Shown piece after piece: positions 1 through 9,508 of a stretch of DNA of 64,000 nucleotides. The first letter of the stretch is position 1. Every line of letters starts with the position of its first letter. The notes under the pieces were generated by a model that saw only the letters and a program-made list of their open reading frames with translations, was not told the origin of the DNA and made no database searches. The translations under genes were made by a program, and so were the position numbers. The stretch is from Shewanella cyperi. Lineage in GTDB: Bacteria > Pseudomonadota > Gammaproteobacteria > Enterobacterales > Shewanellaceae. The stretch spans positions 1,259,501-1,323,500 of the forward strand of contig NZ_CP071501.1 of NCBI RefSeq assembly GCF_017354985.1, given 5' to 3'.

Positions 1-117
1 CAGCTGCGGCCAATCGATTTCCTTGTCTCCGTTGGCGTCGGGTACCAGGATAGCCTGGGGCGGCAGCTGCTCTATGGCACACAGTGCCAGCCTAAGTGGC
101 GCGGGCGTGTCTTGCAT
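1..117 (-). CDS. pfaB: PfaB, omega-3 PUFA synthase subunit (5' end only)
   Basis: The gene runs off the left edge; only the first 39 codons are visible (MQDTPAPLRLALCAIEQL...). The ATG overlaps the pfaA stop in an ATGA arrangement (ATG at 117-115, TGA at 119-117), so the two are translationally coupled. In other EPA/DHA producers the gene after pfaA in this order is pfaB, an acyltransferase-type subunit that influences the final chain length. The visible peptide is too short to show any domain, so the name rests on position directly behind pfaA. Confidence 0.75.
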   Translation of the reverse strand, partial: MQDTPAPLRLALCAIEQLPPQAILVPDANGDKEIDWPQL

Positions 118-3100
118 CACTGGTGTTCTCCCTGCTGCGCCGCCACAAAGGCGGCGTTCAACCCCTTGCTGATGGTGACCCTGGCCTCGGTCATGGTGCT
201 GACCGCCCTGCCATCGGCATCATAGAGGGCAATATTGGCGCACAGCTGGCGACCGCTGTGGCTGACCACCTCGAGCTGGATAAGGCCCTCTGTCGTCAGA
301 TCACCCTGGAACAGGGTCTTGAACTCAGATGGCAGGCTGGCGGCGCCGTATTTCAGTCTGGCCCACACCAGCATGGCCTGCAGCAGCGCATCCTGCTGGG
401 CCAGGGCGCTCGGGGCCTGCCCTTGAGGCAATTTATAGCGGCACAGCAAGGATCCATCATCAAAGCTCAGCAACTGCTCAATCAATTGTAGTGCCGGGCC
501 GTGGAACAGGCTGCCGTCGGCATAGAGCTGCTCACCTGACATCAACACCTTGGCCTCGGCGGCCGCTTTGGCCAGATCGGCGCTGAGCACCGGGGCAGGT
601 GTTTCCCCGGCGGGGCGAAGGTTCGCCCGGTACTGGGGTTTGCCATCGGCTTCGATTCTGGCGTTAAGTGTGTCGCCCTCAGGTGACAGACTCAGTTGCA
701 GCAGTTTTTCGTCCGTGTCGAACACCAGGCCCTTGAGCAACTTGTAATCCGTGATTTGCCATTGGCCGCCATAAATGCGGGCCGCGGCAGATGCCATCCA
801 TTCCAGGGCGCAGACTGTGGGCCAGACGCAGTTGCCACCTATGCGATGATCGTTAATCAGATCAAGGCTTTGGGTGCTAAGCTTGCGATTCAGCGTTATT
901 CCGGAGTCCGGCCCTTCAGGCTTTTTTAGCGCTTGCTCTCCGCCGGCGCCCTGCATGCTGGAACCGATCAGCAGCTGTGGGCTCTGGCCGGCCACTATGG
1001 CCCGGGCAAACAGGGCGGCGCCTGCCTGCCGCGGGATCACGTAGACACCGCGGTCGACAAACATTTTCTTCAGTGCCGCGGTCACCATGCCACCGTCCCA
1101 GGGCCCCCAGTTAAAGCTGACCACCCTGGCCTTGGGAAGTTGCCGGCCCAGGCTGTAGGCGGCCTTGTTGAGGATCTCGTTGGCCATGGCGTAGTCGCTC
1201 TGACCACTGTTGCCGTAGAAACCGGCGGCGGAGGAGAACAGCGCCACCAGCTTGAGGCTGTCGGCACTCAGCACCTGCAGCAGGGCTTTGAGACCATCCA
1301 CCTTGGTGCCCTGGACCCGATTCAGTTCATCCAGGGTCTTGTCGCCAATCAGCTTGTCCGCCAGCACGCCGGCGCCATGCACCAGGCCCGTGATGGGGGC
1401 GAGGGCCTGAATAGGCCCTAGCTTGGCGGCTATGTCGGCGGCGCTGGTGACATCCAGGCTCAGATATTCGGCGCTGGCGCCGACGGCCTCGAAGGCCTGC
1501 AATGCGGCCTGGATCTCAAGGGCGCTGGCGAGCGGTTGGATTTGGGCATCGATTTCCTTTGGCAGGGCGCGCTTGCCCGCGGCCAGCATGTCCTTGATGG
1601 CGGCGGCCTTAAGCTCGTCGGCGGCGAGGCCTTTGGCCCAGGCCGGAAATTCGCTTAAGGCCAGGGCCTTGCTGCGACCGGCGAGGATGAAATGGGCACC
1701 CGTGTCTTTGGCGAGCGCCAGGGCGCAGTCCAGGGTCACGCCTTTGGCACCCCCGGTCACCAGTATTTTATCTGTACCGTCGAGGGACATGATCTCTGGC
1801 GCACTGGCGGGAATGGTTTCACCTTCTTGCAGGGTAAAACGTCCCTCCTGGCACAAGCCCCATTCCAGCGGCTCGTCGTCAAGGCCGTAGAGGGCATCGA
1901 GCACTGCATCGGCCAGATGCGCCGCATCCAGGGCCGGATGCAGATCCAGCGCCCGGCAATGGACGCCCGGCCACTCGTGGGCCAGGGTCTTGGTCAGGCC
2001 AAACAGGGCCGCCTGCTCCAGCTCGGCAGTGGTTTCGGCACCAGAGTCGGTACCCAGTTTACCATCCATGCGGGCGACGCTGATAAAGGCGCGTCTGTGG
2101 CCGTCATTGGCCGAGGTCAATGGCTTGCTCAGGTGCTTGGCAAACAGGAAGGCCAGCTGTACCCGGGCGCGGGCCGACTCGTCGAGCCACAGGCCTTCAG
2201 TCTTCTGCTCAGCAACAGGTTGCAGATGAATGAACACAGCCGGGGCTGAGTCCAGTCCGGTCAGCAGGGTTTTTATTCCGGCATCATCGTCGCTGGCAAG
2301 TTGCACCGCGGCGATTTCGCTGTCCTGTACCGATTGGGCCGTGGCCGCAGCCGGGCGCACCAGGGTGACCTGCAACTGACGCCGGGCCAGCTTGCCCGCC
2401 AACACGCCGGCATTGTGGCCGTCGTCGAGGATCAGTACCCGGGCATTGGCGGCAAACAGAGTGGAGGCCGCCTCGGCTTCCAGTCTATCTGCCGCCGGCA
2501 GCTTTTTTAGGGTAACGCCCCCGTGTGGTGGCAGTGCTGGTGCTTCCGCGTCCTGATCTTGCCCCTTGGCTTCAGCTTCAGTTTCAGCTTGGGCCTGGGC
2601 TGGTGTGGCTGTTGGCGAGGCCGCGGGAAGCAGCTTGGCGTAGACGTCGGCAATCTGTCCCAGGGCGCGGCACTCGGCCAGATCCGCCGGGTTTACTTCG
2701 GGCAATCCGGGCAGGGCATCCTGCACAGTGCCGAGGATCTCCACCCGCTTGATGGAGTCGATACCGAGATCCGCCTCCATGTCCATGGCCAAATCCAACA
2801 TATCCGCCGGATAGCCTGTCTTGTCGGCCACCACGGTCAGCAGTGTGGTCAATATGTCGGCCTGAGTTGGTGTTGCTTGGGCAGCACTCTTTCCTTGCAC
2901 CGGGGCCGCGACCTGCGCTGCAGCCGGCATGCTTGTGGCGGCCAGAGCTTCCATGATGTCGGCCTGGCTGATGGCCGGTGCCGAGCTCAGCTGTTCGAAT
3001 GCCTCCAGCTCAAAAGCGTCGCTGTTAACAGCAGCAGTGGTGACTGCCGGGGGCGCAGCAGCTTCTATTGGAGCTGGTTCGGCTTGTATTGGGGCCTTTT

Positions 3101-6100
3101 CTGCCGCCATGCAGTCGATAATTTCCGCCAGGGTGCGGCATTCCGCCAGATCGGCCGGATTGAGTTCGGCCATCTCCGGCAGAGCGTCCTGCACTGTGCC
3201 TAAGATTTCCACCCGCTTGATGGAGTCGATACCCAGATCCGCCTCCATGTCCATGGCCAAATCCAGCATTTCCGCCGGGTAGCCTGTCTTGTCGGCGACC
3301 ACGGACAGCATGGTGGTTTTAACCAGCTCCAGGCTGATGCCGGTGTGGGCGGCCTGAGTCGCTTGAGATATTGGGGCCGCTGATGGTTGAACCGCCGCTG
3401 GCTGTGCTGAGAGGCTGGCCTTGGCGCCCATGTGATCGACGATTTCCGCCAGGGTGCGGCATTCGGCGAGATCGCTTGGATTGAGCTCGGGCAGGCCCGG
3501 CAGAGCTTCCTGTACAGTGCCGAGGATTTCCACCCGCTTGATGGAGTCGATACCCAGATCCGCCTCCATATCCATGGCCAGGTCCAGCATGTCCGCCGGG
3601 TAGCCTGTCTTGTCGGCGACCACGGACAGCATGGTGTCTTTAACCCGCTCCAGGCTGATGTCGGTTTGGGCCTGCTGTGTTACCTGAGTGGTTTGGACTG
3701 CCACAGGCTGAGCCGCTGCTGGCTCAACCGACAGGGTACCGCTGGCCTTGATCGCCATATAGTCAACGATTTCCGCCAGGGTGCGGCACTCGGCGAGATC
3801 GCTTGGATTCAGCTCGGGCAGGCCCGGCAGGGCGTCCTGCACAGTGCCGAGGATTTCCACCCGCTTGATGGAGTCGATTCCGAGATCCGCCTCCATGTCC
3901 ATGGAAAGGTCGAGCATTTCCGCCGGGTAGCCTGTCTTGTCGGCGACCACGGCCAGCATGGTGTCTTTCACCAGATCCAGACTGATGTTGCTTTGCATGG
4001 CTGGTGCCTGCGTCTGTACCTGTGTCTGTGCTTGAACTTGCGCCTGGGCTTGAGTTTGCACCTGGGCTACAGGCTGACCAACTGCCTGAGTTGCTGCCTT
4101 GGCGGACGCCTGAGTCGGCGTCTTGGCTGCAAGGTAGGCAACAATTTCCGCCAGGGTGCGGCATTCGGCGAGATCGCTCGGGTTCAGCTCGGGCTGGTCT
4201 GGCAGGGCATCCTGCACAGTGCCGAGGATTTCCACCCGCTTGATGGAGTCGATACCGAGATCGGCTTCCATGTCCATGGCCAAATCGAGCATTTCCGTGG
4301 GGTAACCCGTCTTGTCGGCCACCACCTGCAGCATGATTTGGCTGACATCATGAGCGCCAGCGGCAGCATTGTCGCTGCTGGCCTGGGGTTGAACCGTTAA
4401 GGACGCAGCCATTATGGGTTGGGCTGCTGGTGTCATGGGTGCCGCTTGCGGCTTGGTCGCGGCGACCGCAGGAGCGATTGTTGTAGGAGCCACAACCGCT
4501 GGGAGTGTTTGAACTGGTGCAGTCACTGCTGGGGCTGCATGAACAACCGCGGCCGGTAGTGGCTGACCGCTGAGTCCCGCCAGCAGTTGCAGGGCGCTTT
4601 GGCTCTGGGCCTGCATAAAGTCGGCGTGGATCTTCAGGGTGTCGGCCTGATGCTGGTGGAACTGGGCCAGGGCCTGCTCCATGCCTGCCGGAATGGCCTT
4701 GCCTTCCGCGCTCAAGCGCAGCTGCTGCGCCAGCAGGGTCTGGATGCTGTTGCCGTACTGGGTGGGGATGGCGAGGAACTGCTGATGCAATGCGGCCAGT
4801 TGCTGCTGAGCGGCAAAGAACTGTCCCAGACTGTCCTGGTTCGGGCTCTGGGCAGCCACCTGGGTGATTTGGCCGGCTGAAGTCTCGGTTTGCGCCTGGG
4901 CTTTCATTGCAGGCGCTGTCGCTGGAACTGTCACTGTTTTTTCCACGATTTTCTCAACTATTTCTGTCTGCTTGCTGACTTGCCCCTGGCTCAGGGCTGC
5001 TGCCATTTTTGCCTGGGTGGCCGGGCTGATGTAGTTACTGGCGCCCAGGCGCACATTCATTGGCGAAGGGGCTTGTTTGGGCTTGGCGAGTGGCGCCTGG
5101 TACGGGTCGGGATTGCCAAGCGGCAGGCCCGCCATTGCCAGCGCCAGTGCGGCCTGTTTATAGGCCAGATCGCCATCTTTAGCCTTCAGGGCTGGAACGC
5201 CAGTGTCGACAGCGAGGATCAGACACCCGGCCGCCCGTTCACCCAGGGTCGCTTCGGTCAGGCGTGTCAGTGTGTTCTTGGGGCCGAATTCGACAAATAC
5301 CCGGGCGCCGTCGCGATAGAGGCTTTCAATCTGGGACACAAACTGCACCTGCTGCAGCATCTGTTGCTTGAGGCCCTCTTTCAGCTTGCTGCCCTTACCG
5401 TCAACCTTGTCACCGCTGCCGTTGGCATAGAGCGGCGTATGGGCATCACTGAAGCTCAGCTTGTCTATGGCCGCAGCGAAGGGCTGCCTGGCGTGCTCCA
5501 CCAAGGGCGTATGGAAGGCGCCCGATACCGGCAGGGCAATCACCCGCATTCCCTCACTGGTCAGCGCTGCGCTGACCCGCTTCAGGGCCTCAGTGGCGCC
5601 GGCAATCACCAGCTGGGTGGGACTGTTGTGGTTGGCTATGCTGACCTCGGTCTCGCCGGCCAGCAGTGTCTCCAGTTTTGCTATGGTTTCGGCGTTTGGC
5701 AGGATCACCGCCGCCATGGCGCCGGGGTCCTTGCCCTCGGGCACCTTTGCCATGGCATCGCCGCGGGCAAAGGCCAGAGCGTAGAAGCCAGCCTTGTCGA
5801 TGGCACCTGCCGCATGCAGGGCTGCCAGTTCACCGAAGCTGTGGCCTGCCACCATGTCGGGCTTGAAACCGGCGGCCTTGAGCAATTCAAACTGACCCAT
5901 GGCCAGGGCGCCGATTGCGCTCTGGGCGATGCGGGTATTGGTGAGGCGCTGCTCGTCGCTGGCCTTGGCCTCGGCCTCAAATTTTGGTGCTGGGAAGACA
6001 CAGCCCGAGAGGGCGCCCATGCCATTGACGGCCGGCTCTCCCTGAGCCGCGAAGGCCGCATCGGCAGCGGCAAATTCGGCCCGCACCTCGGGATAGAGCA

Positions 6101-7934
6101 TGGCAAGCTCCCGTCCCATGTTGAGGTACTGGCTGCCCTGACCGGCAAACAGGGCCACGCTTCGGCCCTGGTCGTCAAGCAGCGCCCTGGGGCGGAAGCT
6201 TAACCCGGCCTGTTGCCAGGGGGCGTCGCTGTTGCTGCCCAGCAGCGCCAGGGCCTGCTCCAGATTGGTTTGCAGCTCGGTCTCGTCCTGGCACAAGAGG
6301 CCCAGGCGCGGCCACTGGGGATCCAGCTCACGGCCGCTGAGCAGATAGGGCGCGATAAGCGCATCCAGACCCCCATGCTTGTCGGCCTTCAGGGCAGTGG
6401 CCAGTGTTTGAATTTCGGCTTGCAGCTCTGCGACTGAGGCGGCACAAAACAGCAGCGGCTGGCTGGTGCGGCGCAGGCGGTACGGGGCCCTGTCATGATC
6501 GCGGCGATATTCTTCCAGCACCAGATGGAAGTTGGTGCCACCGAAGCCAAAGGAGCTGACCGCGGCGCGGCGTTCTACGCCGTCGGGCCTTGGCAGCCAG
6601 GGCCTGGCCTCGGTATTGAGGTAGAAGGGCGAGTTTTCTATGTCCATCTTGGGGTTGGGGCGGCGCACATTGATGGTGGGCGGCAGCACCTTGTGGTGCA
6701 GCGCCAGCGCGGCCTTGATTAAACCGGCGGTGCCGGCGGTGGACTTGGTGTGGCCCACCTGGGACTTGATGGAACCGAGAGCAATATGCTGTTTGGCGTC
6801 GTTGTCTTCGGACATGACGCTGCTCAGACCGGCAAATTCGGCCACGTCACCGGCGGCTGTGCCGGTGCCGTGGGCTTCCATCAGCCCCAGGGTGTGTGGC
6901 GGGAAGCCGGCATCATCGTAGGCGCGTTTCAAGGCCTTGGCCTGGCCCTCGGGACGGGGCGCGTAGATACTCTTGAACTTGCCGTCGCTGGAGGCGCCGA
7001 CGCCCTTGATGACGGCGTAAATCTTGTCGCCATCTCGCTCGGCATCTTCCAAACGCTTGAGGGCCACCATGCCTATGCCTTCGCCTATCATCATGCCGCG
7101 GGAGTCGGCATCGAAGGGCTTGATCTGCTCATCGGGGGTAAAGGCCGGGGTTTTGGAAAAGCTCATGTACATGTAGGCGGAGTTGTCGGTGCAAACGCCA
7201 CCGGTCAGCATCATGTCGCTGCGGCCTTCGGTCAGCTCGGTCAGCGCCATGCGAATGGCGGCGAGGGACCCGGCACAGGCGGCGTCCACCACGCAGTTCA
7301 TGCCGCCGAGGTCGAAGCGATTGGCGATGCGCCCGGCGATAACGTTGCCCAGGGAGCCGGGGAAGGAGTTCTCCTCCCAATGTATGTACTGGCTCTGGAA
7401 TTTGGCGATCAGCATCTCGCTGTCTTCGTCGCTGATGCCGCTCTCGCGGAACACCTTTTTCAGCACTGGGTATTGCAGGCGGGCGTTGAGGCTCTGGCTG
7501 ATCTTCTGGCCGCCGCCTATGCCCAAGGTGATGCCGATGCGGTCCCTGTCATGGCCGGAATTTTCGTTGATGCCGGCATCTTCCAGCACTTCCTTGGCCA
7601 CTATCAGGGACAACAGCTGGGAGCTGTCGGTCAGTTCCAGTATGTTGGGCGGCAGACCAAACTCCATGGGATTGAAGTCCAGCTCTGGAATAAAGCCGCC
7701 CCGCTGGCAGTAGCTCTTGTCGGCCGCCTTGGGATTGGCATCGAAATAGTCCTCCACGCGCCAGCGGTCGGCGGGCACCTGGGTGATGGCATCTATCTTG
7801 TCGCAGATAAGATCCCAGAACTGGTTCAGGTAACGGCTCTTTGCAAACAGGCTCGCCATGCCAACTATGGCTATGGGGGTGTCTTTCAAGCGCTTGTTGA
7901 GGCGCAGATCCTGCGTCTGTTCAGCCTGACTCAT
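117..7934 (-). CDS. pfaA: PfaA, multidomain polyunsaturated fatty acid (EPA-type) synthase
   Basis: A 2605-residue iterative PKS/FAS-like subunit that builds long-chain polyunsaturated fatty acids without aerobic desaturases. Domains in order: ketosynthase with Cys220 in a DAACAGSL motif plus EAHGTGT and GHTKSTAG histidine motifs; malonyl-CoA acyltransferase with Ser699 in GHSFGE; five tandem acyl carrier domains, each with LGIDSIKR (phosphopantetheine serines near 1230, 1355, 1464, 1571, 1727) joined by Ala/Gln/Pro-rich linkers; ketoreductase with a TGGAKGV nucleotide-binding loop near 2060; and a C-terminal double-hotdog dehydratase-like region with HxxxGxxxxP at His2363. The start overlaps the pfaR stop (ATGA) and the stop overlaps pfaB. 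The carriers need PfaE, encoded about 3.7 kb away on the other strand. Confidence 0.97.
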   Translation of the reverse strand: MSQAEQTQDLRLNKRLKDTPIAIVGMASLFAKSRYLNQFWDLICDKIDAITQVPADRWRVEDYFDANPKAADKSYCQRGGFIPELDFNPMEFGLPPNILELTDSSQLLSLIVAKEVLEDAGINENSGHDRDRIGITLGIGGGQKISQSLNARLQYPVLKKVFRESGISDEDSEMLIAKFQSQYIHWEENSFPGSLGNVIAGRIANRFDLGGMNCVVDAACAGSLAAIRMALTELTEGRSDMMLTGGVCTDNSAYMYMSFSKTPAFTPDEQIKPFDADSRGMMIGEGIGMVALKRLEDAERDGDKIYAVIKGVGASSDGKFKSIYAPRPEGQAKALKRAYDDAGFPPHTLGLMEAHGTGTAAGDVAEFAGLSSVMSEDNDAKQHIALGSIKSQVGHTKSTAGTAGLIKAALALHHKVLPPTINVRRPNPKMDIENSPFYLNTEARPWLPRPDGVERRAAVSSFGFGGTNFHLVLEEYRRDHDRAPYRLRRTSQPLLFCAASVAELQAEIQTLATALKADKHGGLDALIAPYLLSGRELDPQWPRLGLLCQDETELQTNLEQALALLGSNSDAPWQQAGLSFRPRALLDDQGRSVALFAGQGSQYLNMGRELAMLYPEVRAEFAAADAAFAAQGEPAVNGMGALSGCVFPAPKFEAEAKASDEQRLTNTRIAQSAIGALAMGQFELLKAAGFKPDMVAGHSFGELAALHAAGAIDKAGFYALAFARGDAMAKVPEGKDPGAMAAVILPNAETIAKLETLLAGETEVSIANHNSPTQLVIAGATEALKRVSAALTSEGMRVIALPVSGAFHTPLVEHARQPFAAAIDKLSFSDAHTPLYANGSGDKVDGKGSKLKEGLKQQMLQQVQFVSQIESLYRDGARVFVEFGPKNTLTRLTEATLGERAAGCLILAVDTGVPALKAKDGDLAYKQAALALAMAGLPLGNPDPYQAPLAKPKQAPSPMNVRLGASNYISPATQAKMAAALSQGQVSKQTEIVEKIVEKTVTVPATAPAMKAQAQTETSAGQITQVAAQSPNQDSLGQFFAAQQQLAALHQQFLAIPTQYGNSIQTLLAQQLRLSAEGKAIPAGMEQALAQFHQHQADTLKIHADFMQAQSQSALQLLAGLSGQPLPAAVVHAAPAVTAPVQTLPAVVAPTTIAPAVAATKPQAAPMTPAAQPIMAASLTVQPQASSDNAAAGAHDVSQIMLQVVADKTGYPTEMLDLAMDMEADLGIDSIKRVEILGTVQDALPDQPELNPSDLAECRTLAEIVAYLAAKTPTQASAKAATQAVGQPVAQVQTQAQAQVQAQTQVQTQAPAMQSNISLDLVKDTMLAVVADKTGYPAEMLDLSMDMEADLGIDSIKRVEILGTVQDALPGLPELNPSDLAECRTLAEIVDYMAIKASGTLSVEPAAAQPVAVQTTQVTQQAQTDISLERVKDTMLSVVADKTGYPADMLDLAMDMEADLGIDSIKRVEILGTVQEALPGLPELNPSDLAECRTLAEIVDHMGAKASLSAQPAAVQPSAAPISQATQAAHTGISLELVKTTMLSVVADKTGYPAEMLDLAMDMEADLGIDSIKRVEILGTVQDALPEMAELNPADLAECRTLAEIIDCMAAEKAPIQAEPAPIEAAAPPAVTTAAVNSDAFELEAFEQLSSAPAISQADIMEALAATSMPAAAQVAAPVQGKSAAQATPTQADILTTLLTVVADKTGYPADMLDLAMDMEADLGIDSIKRVEILGTVQDALPGLPEVNPADLAECRALGQIADVYAKLLPAASPTATPAQAQAETEAEAKGQDQDAEAPALPPHGGVTLKKLPAADRLEAEAASTLFAANARVLILDDGHNAGVLAGKLARRQLQVTLVRPAAATAQSVQDSEIAAVQLASDDDAGIKTLLTGLDSAPAVFIHLQPVAEQKTEGLWLDESARARVQLAFLFAKHLSKPLTSANDGHRRAFISVARMDGKLGTDSGAETTAELEQAALFGLTKTLAHEWPGVHCRALDLHPALDAAHLADAVLDALYGLDDEPLEWGLCQEGRFTLQEGETIPASAPEIMSLDGTDKILVTGGAKGVTLDCALALAKDTGAHFILAGRSKALALSEFPAWAKGLAADELKAAAIKDMLAAGKRALPKEIDAQIQPLASALEIQAALQAFEAVGASAEYLSLDVTSAADIAAKLGPIQALAPITGLVHGAGVLADKLIGDKTLDELNRVQGTKVDGLKALLQVLSADSLKLVALFSSAAGFYGNSGQSDYAMANEILNKAAYSLGRQLPKARVVSFNWGPWDGGMVTAALKKMFVDRGVYVIPRQAGAALFARAIVAGQSPQLLIGSSMQGAGGEQALKKPEGPDSGITLNRKLSTQSLDLINDHRIGGNCVWPTVCALEWMASAAARIYGGQWQITDYKLLKGLVFDTDEKLLQLSLSPEGDTLNARIEADGKPQYRANLRPAGETPAPVLSADLAKAAAEAKVLMSGEQLYADGSLFHGPALQLIEQLLSFDDGSLLCRYKLPQGQAPSALAQQDALLQAMLVWARLKYGAASLPSEFKTLFQGDLTTEGLIQLEVVSHSGRQLCANIALYDADGRAVSTMTEARVTISKGLNAAFVAAQQGEHQ
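2640..4340 (-). repeat. Five tandem acyl-carrier-domain repeats inside pfaA
   Basis: Five nearly identical DNA blocks encode the carrier cores (VVADKTGYP...LGIDSIKRVEIL...LNPxDLAECR). The phosphopantetheine serine codons lie near 4246, 3871, 3544, 3223 and 2755, so spacing is 375, 327, 321 and 468 bases. Differences between blocks are mostly silent or conservative, while the linkers diverge freely. Such repeats can expand or contract by recombination, and carrier number differs among PUFA producers. Confidence 0.95.
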
Positions 7935-8794
7935 GAAGCTTCTCCACTGGGCGCCGACGGAGCCGGCGTCTTGGTATGGGCCTTGGTGCCGTCCGCATCG
8001 GGGAAGCGCTCAAGGAAGGTTTGATAGTTGCGTGCCAGCACTTTTCGAAGCGAAAAGGGGCCATTGGCGAGCACATGGGCCATGTAGCGATTGGCGGCCT
8101 CTGTGTCTGTGTCGGTATAGATATCCACGTAAACCCAGTCGTGGCTTGGGTCCATGCCAATCAGCACCGAGTGGGGCTGGTCGGCGGCCACGGGAATGCG
8201 CATGGCTTCCACCTGCACCACTGTCTGCTCATCTTCGCTGGGCAGCGCCAGGGCCTGGGCTAGCGTGTGGGTATTGAGTGTGTAGCTTTCGGTGTTGCTG
8301 CCGCGATACACAGGCAGTTTATTGAAGTGTTTATCCGGCAGTGCGCCATTGGGTTCTATGTCGCCGAGGCGTGAGACCCCGTGGCGCTTGAGACAGCGGG
8401 CGAGGCCGGAGCGGGACACATGGGGATTGATAAAGCTCTGGGTGACTTCCAGCAGCTTGTCCAGTGTCAGCTTCAGCTGGTAGCGCAGGCCCACCACCAC
8501 ATATTCTTCCACCTGCGTCAGTGTGGTGTTGAGGTGGTGCGGGGTATTGGGGCTGTCGCTGACCGAATCCCGCTGCTTCCACTTGCGCACAGTCGCCGGG
8601 GTGATGTTAAGCAGCTTGGCCAGCTCCTGCACGCCTAGGTTCGAGGTCTGGATAAAGCGGCGCATCTCCACCGTGGTGGTGGCGTTTCTGTGTCTGGCAC
8701 CGTGTCGTTTGGTTTCGGAAGGGGTGTCAAGATTAAGTTCGAGACTCTTTTTTTCTGACATTAGTATTTGATTTATATGTCTTCGTTGGCTCAT
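7931..8794 (-). CDS. pfaR: PfaR, transcriptional regulator of the pfa cluster
   Basis: A 287-residue protein directly upstream of and overlapping pfaA, as expected for PfaR, the activator of the PUFA operon in Shewanella-type clusters. A helix-turn-helix is visible at about residues 54-73 (VQELAKLLNITPATVRKWK). A second DNA-binding-like segment follows at about 90-140, ending in SRSGLARCLKRHGVSRL. The rest (GMDPSHDWVYVDIYTD...) resembles the front of a transposase/integrase catalytic fold, suggesting descent from an IS481-like transposase. The tail is Pro/Ala/Ser-rich. Neither possible start (8794, or the internal ATG at 8761) has a strong Shine-Dalgarno. Confidence 0.85.
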   Translation of the reverse strand: MSQRRHINQILMSEKKSLELNLDTPSETKRHGARHRNATTTVEMRRFIQTSNLGVQELAKLLNITPATVRKWKQRDSVSDSPNTPHHLNTTLTQVEEYVVVGLRYQLKLTLDKLLEVTQSFINPHVSRSGLARCLKRHGVSRLGDIEPNGALPDKHFNKLPVYRGSNTESYTLNTHTLAQALALPSEDEQTVVQVEAMRIPVAADQPHSVLIGMDPSHDWVYVDIYTDTDTEAANRYMAHVLANGPFSLRKVLARNYQTFLERFPDADGTKAHTKTPAPSAPSGEAS

Positions 8795-9030
8795 TGCTAA
8801 TCTTGCAACTGCGCCTGTATACGATGCGAGACCTGAGTCTACCTTAGACCGGTTTCAGATACAATCACCTGGGACTGGATGCTTTCGGGGTACCCTTGAA
8901 GTATTAAAATTGTTTCAATATTTTAGTTATTGTTGAATGAGTGGTTTTTGTGTGTTTGTATGCTGTAGTGAATTGGATGAATATCCAGAAGACGTCTAAT
9001 TGAATTGAAGTTCATTTCTAGGGAGAGGAC

Positions 9031-9330
9031 ATGATTAATATGAATTTGCTCAGCAAACAGCTGTGTATAGGTGGCGTTGTTTTGGTGTCATCTTTAATCA
9101 GTGGCTGCAGTGGTACCTCAACAGCTCAAACTCCGGAAGAAGCGGCCAGAGCCGCGGAAATCCAAGAGAGATTGGCTCAGACCGGGTATAAATGCGAATC
9201 GGTACGCGTTACTGGTTCAAACATGCCCAAAAAGCGTTGTACAACCCGTCAACAGAGGGAAGATGAAGAACAATCTGCAAGGGATTACGTTGATGTTGTG
9301 AGTAAGTCAATTCCTGAAAAAGTCAGATGA
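9031..9330 (+). CDS. Small lipoprotein of unknown function
   Basis: A 99-residue protein with a lipoprotein signal: a short basic start, a hydrophobic stretch (LCIGGVVLVSSLI) and the lipobox SGC near residue 26. The mature part is polar and charged and has two further cysteines (YKCESVRVTGSNMPKKRC), which could form a disulfide. A good ribosome site (gggagagg, 9020-9027) precedes the ATG. It stands alone, and a 10-bp stem hairpin follows the stop. I do not recognise the family beyond its resemblance to small secreted Shewanella lipoproteins. Confidence 0.8.
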   Translation: MINMNLLSKQLCIGGVVLVSSLISGCSGTSTAQTPEEAARAAEIQERLAQTGYKCESVRVTGSNMPKKRCTTRQQREDEEQSARDYVDVVSKSIPEKVR

Positions 9331-9336
9331 TGCTCA

Positions 9337-9375
9337 GGTGAAGCAGGCGCGCTTTCCATATGGCTCTGCTTCACC
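9337..9375 (+). terminator. Hairpin after the lipoprotein gene
   Basis: Perfect 10-bp stem GGTGAAGCAG / CTGCTTCACC with a 19-nt loop just after the stop codon. There is no clean T-run, so it may stabilise the mRNA 3' end rather than act as a strong terminator. Confidence 0.4.
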
Positions 9376-9508
9376 CATCTTTGACTATAACAGCCTTTCA
9401 AAAGGCTATGATTGCTCTGTTAAGAATTAGATCTTCTTCAAATATTTTCCAGCTCTCCAGACTATACTTCTCCTAAAAGCAAAGCACTTTTGACGTTAGG
9501 AGGCCATT

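Noticed and set aside
120..8000. Long plus-strand frames (up to 437 codons) opposite pfaA
   Set aside because: They are antisense shadows of a high-GC coding sequence; protein content is explained by pfaA on the minus strand.
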